Assembly (NCBI GenBank): GCA_003326195.1
Contig: LXQE01000169.1
Coordinates: forward strand, 1-62,237
Source of the DNA: Nostoc punctiforme NIES-2108
GTDB taxonomy: Bacteria > Cyanobacteriota > Cyanobacteriia > Cyanobacteriales > Nostocaceae
Reading direction: 5' to 3'
DNA length: 62,237 bases
A model generated the notes under the pieces. It was not told the origin of the DNA. It saw only the letters and a program-made list of their open reading frames with translations, and made no database searches. Positions 60,004 to 62,237 of the stretch are shown one piece after another. Made by a program: the position numbers and the translations under genes. Each line of letters opens with the position of its first letter. The stretch's first letter is position 1.

Positions 60004-60570
60004 CTAATCTTTCCCAAACGGTTGCCCCCAGCGTTCCCAGTTCTCTTTATTAAATGGACTGCGCCACTTCAAAATTAAGTTCAATTCCAACTCCTGCCGT
60101 GCGCGTCGGTCAACCGGAGTGTCCCACCAAAACGCGATGTTGACTGCTGTCTTCATCTCATAGCGATAATGCAAATCCTGGTAGCTGGCGATGTAATCCT
60201 TGCAGGCGTGAATCCCTTTCCACCGCTTGTTACTTCTGCAAGTTTCCCCTACATACAAAATCAGGTCAGCCGCAGAATCAACAACAAAGTAAAGACACGC
60301 ATCGCCGGGGCTATCAGCTGGCATTCTCCAAAACGAGAGCGATCGCACCTGTAACTGCAACGGATCAATCCGGTCTGGGTCGCAGTGGTTAGATGCGATG
60401 TCGAATAATGTCGCCTGCTGCACTGGCTTGGTTTCCCTTACCCGTTGCTGATAATCCAAAATTTGCGCTTTCCACTTCAGCAGGGCATCAGCACTCATCA
60501 CCAGCGCCTCTGCTCTACGTGCTGGTGTGGGTTTCACTTCTGGAAATAGGTTTAGTTGATTGGGTTCCAA
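60004..60570 (-). CDS. GIY-YIG nuclease family protein
   Basis: The 188-residue protein has an N-terminal helical segment with QATLFDIASNHCDPDRIDPL. A GIY-YIG-like domain follows at about 95-185: ACLYFVVDSAADLILYVGET, KRWKGIHACKDY and ELELNLILKWRSPFNKENWE. The catalytic Y...Y-V-G, R and terminal E and N are recognisable. It is a common cyanobacterial lineage. It lies about 80 bp from, and divergent to, the decayed resolvase copy. Confidence 0.7.
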   Translation of the reverse strand: MEPNQLNLFPEVKPTPARRAEALVMSADALLKWKAQILDYQQRVRETKPVQQATLFDIASNHCDPDRIDPLQLQVRSLSFWRMPADSPGDACLYFVVDSAADLILYVGETCRSNKRWKGIHACKDYIASYQDLHYRYEMKTAVNIAFWWDTPVDRRARQELELNLILKWRSPFNKENWERWGQPFGKD

Positions 60571-60650
60571 GGGTATTACGGGAGCGTGCCGACTAGCTGA
60601 TTATCCCCCAAAACTGAATCGAGTAAACCTGTTAACGGGTTTTGGCGATT

Positions 60651-61301
60651 CGCAGAGATTAAAGAGTTACGGCAAAGTAATAACCAGTTAGAACAAGTTA
60701 ATAACCAATTAGATATAGCCAACCAACAACTACAACAGGAGAAAGCAGTAATGGAAAGCACGGCATCGCAACCCCAAACAGTTACTTTAAATGTCACCGA
60801 ATTAGATTCTTGGCTAGAGAAAAAAATTATTGAGGTAGTGAACAAGGTAACTCACGGGGGAGCAATAGCACCTGCTACTACTGCCACACCTGCCAAGGTT
60901 GCACCCATCAAAGAAGAGATTGACTGGCAAGCCAAGACTGATGCTGAGGTCTGGGGAAGTAAAGCAACCTTAGCAGCTGTAGAAAAAATCCGCAGGTCTT
61001 ATCAGGCAATTTGTTTGTATAACGATACTGTGGCAACTGGGGACAGCGATCGCCTCGCAATTACGAACCAAGCAAAGCACTCAGAGATTTATCGGGCTGT
61101 AACGGTTTGCTCGTACGTGATTGGATTGAGGCTCACAAGGATGAAGTGATTAGCCATAATGCTAAGTTCGGCATGGAGAACAAGAAAGACCCTAGTAACC
61201 CTGCCAGCTATGCCAACAAGGGCAAGGACACAGATAAAATTCTGTTGCTGATAAATGAAGAATTTCTAAGTGGTGAAGGCTTTAAGTCAGGGAGAAATTA
61301 A
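60651..61301 (+). pseudogene. Truncated, frameshifted second copy of the resolvase-like gene
   Basis: Homology to the 989-2839 gene starts abruptly at EIKELRQSNNQLE (its coiled coil) and runs to the shared end LLINEEFLSGEGFKSGRN. The recombinase domain is absent. Most residues are identical, e.g. WQAKTDAEVWGSKATLAAVE. A 5-bp insertion near 61073-61077 shifts the frame after LAITNQA. The copy is inverted relative to the intact gene. A palindrome AACCTGTTAACGGGTT (60626-60641) lies at the junction. Confidence 0.85.
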
Positions 61302-61400
61302 AGTTATTTTTCCTTTACAAACTCAGTCATAATCACCACTAAGTCTATGTAATTAGTGGATTTTAAAATGACGAAATTGTATACCAAACTACATTTTCTC

Positions 61401-61455
61401 CAGACTATGCCTAGACTATGTTTGGACTAAGCCTAGACTAAGCCACAACTTAGCG
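61401..61455. repeat. 11-bp iteron array 1 (five units)
   Basis: Five consecutive 11-mers: CAGACTATGCC, TAGACTATGTT, TGGACTAAGCC, TAGACTAAGCC, ACAACTTAGCG. The one-helical-turn spacing puts every unit on the same face of the DNA, as in plasmid iterons or centromeres. Confidence 0.85.
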
Positions 61456-61488
61456 CTCTTAATCAGTTTTTTCAAGAAACTTGTTTCC

Positions 61489-61532
61489 TAGACTATGCTT
61501 GGACTAAGCCTAGACTAAGCCACAACTTAGCG
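61489..61532. repeat. 11-bp iteron array 2 (four units)
   Basis: TAGACTATGCT, TGGACTAAGCC, TAGACTAAGCC, ACAACTTAGCG. The last three units are identical to array 1. The 33 bp between the arrays equals exactly three units, so the arrays stay in phase. Confidence 0.85.
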
Positions 61533-62237
61533 CAGGGAATCGCTATTTTTTGCTGTCAACAATTCTTCGCTCAAAGAATAAAATAACCGTACTTACTATG
61601 GTTATTTTGGCTAAGTTAAATTTGAGCGATTTTTGCATGGCTTTTGAAGCGAAAAAATGAAAATTTCGAGTAAAAAATTATTTTAGCAGTGTTAGGTGGA
61701 ATGATTGACGCGATTGCAATCAGCCCAAATTGACTATAAAAGAACGACAAAAGAACGACAAAAGCAGATCAGGTTTCACAGATGGAATGACAACGCCCAT
61801 TTCACCCAATTCCTAATCTCCAATGTCTAATAGGGCCACCAGGGGAGTAGAGCGTAGCATGACTACGGGCGATCGCCTCTTCCTTAACATCCAATGCCCA
61901 ATGGCGAATGCAAAACTGCTTTAGGCGATTTTGGTAAGGGGTAGGGAGTGCGATCGCCAGAGATAGGCTCTTGGGTTTCTATAGCAGGGGTAGGGGAGAA
62001 TCGATTACAGAGGTTATGCCAAGCGATCGCCCGACTGCTGCCAAACTCCCAACACATCTTTCTAAACACCTTGGAGTGGGTGCAAAACCTACCCCCAACT
62101 TTTTAAATGCAATTCACCATACTTGATAACTTGATGGCGTAACCGCCATGAGCCGATGGCGATCGCTTCGGGAATTAAGCATACGCTGAAGAAGGTGCTT
62201 CGGCTAGCAAGAACCGCAGGCATCGCGGCCATTCATT

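Larger units (their letters stand above)
61302..62237. other. Gene-free right end with iterons and HIP1-rich DNA
   Basis: I see no gene here. Two 11-bp iteron arrays lie at 61401-61532. From 61780 on, HIP1 sites and palindromic-repeat fragments (61850-61880, 62205-62230) dominate. Confidence 0.6.

Noticed and set aside
61401..61532. CRISPR array.
   Set aside because: The repeat units are 11 bp with no variable spacers and there are no cas genes. These are iterons. No CRISPR-like structure was seen elsewhere either.
61884..62069. Minus-strand open frame at the right end.
   Set aside because: It runs through HIP1-rich repeat DNA and shows no protein-like pattern.

Overview
The window reads as a large plasmid, or most of one, from a filamentous heterocyst-type cyanobacterium (Nostoc/Anabaena-like). 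The evidence is the very frequent HIP1 octamer GCGATCGC, dispersed cyanobacterial palindromic repeats, cyanobacteria-specific families (CyRepA1/DUF3854 replication protein, DUF3122, NucA/NuiA, photolyase) and a long tRNA array like the one known on an Anabaena sp. PCC 7120 plasmid. No rRNA, ribosomal-protein or core-metabolism genes are present.

Layout. 1-3.2 kb: transposon-end-like inverted repeats, a GC-rich secreted peptidase-inhibitor gene of apparently foreign origin, and a telomere-resolvase-like (tyrosine-recombinase fold) gene. 3.2-8.5 kb: a minus-strand operon of plasmid-type proteins built around a membrane-anchored coiled-coil P-loop ATPase. 8.7-10.6 kb: a small plus-strand operon (RHH protein, GIY-YIG protein, coiled coil, Uma2 nuclease). 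10.6-15.1 kb: replication module, with a strongly folded intergenic segment followed by a two-gene operon encoding a CyRepA1-family protein. 15.3-20.2 kb: YgiB/YgiC-like pair, a tspO gene broken by an in-frame stop, an aldo/keto reductase. 20.2-22.0 kb: parAB with two copies of a parS-like palindrome. 22.5-26.6 kb: an array of 29 tRNA genes on the minus strand, covering all 20 amino acids and including a CUA-anticodon (amber) tRNA, with a strong promoter and an HNH gene upstream. 26.7-45 kb: accessory genes (GNATs, HNH, integrase, nucA/nuiA, AIM24, RecD2, S1/P1 nuclease, photolyase) and several decayed genes. 45-60.6 kb: hypothetical proteins, a NERD-helicase and nuclease-rich, possibly defence-related clusters. 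60.6-62.2 kb: a frameshifted, truncated second copy of the resolvase-like gene in inverted orientation, followed by two phased arrays of 11-bp iterons.

How it works together. Replication (CyRepA1) and partition (ParA/ParB/parS) maintain the replicon. The tRNA operon could supply a back-up decoding set, most plausibly under translational stress. Around fourteen predicted nucleases of five or more folds suggest defence or mobility functions. The most unusual observation is inside the tRNA array. A tRNA-Lys(CUU) gene is cut in two exactly at its anticodon loop by a 573-bp insertion. The insertion is flanked by a 7-bp duplication and carries an HNH endonuclease gene plus an intact replacement tRNA-Lys(CUU). 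It looks like a homing-type element that repairs the tRNA it destroys.

Limits: all family calls are from reading motifs by eye; no searches, folding or phylogeny were run.
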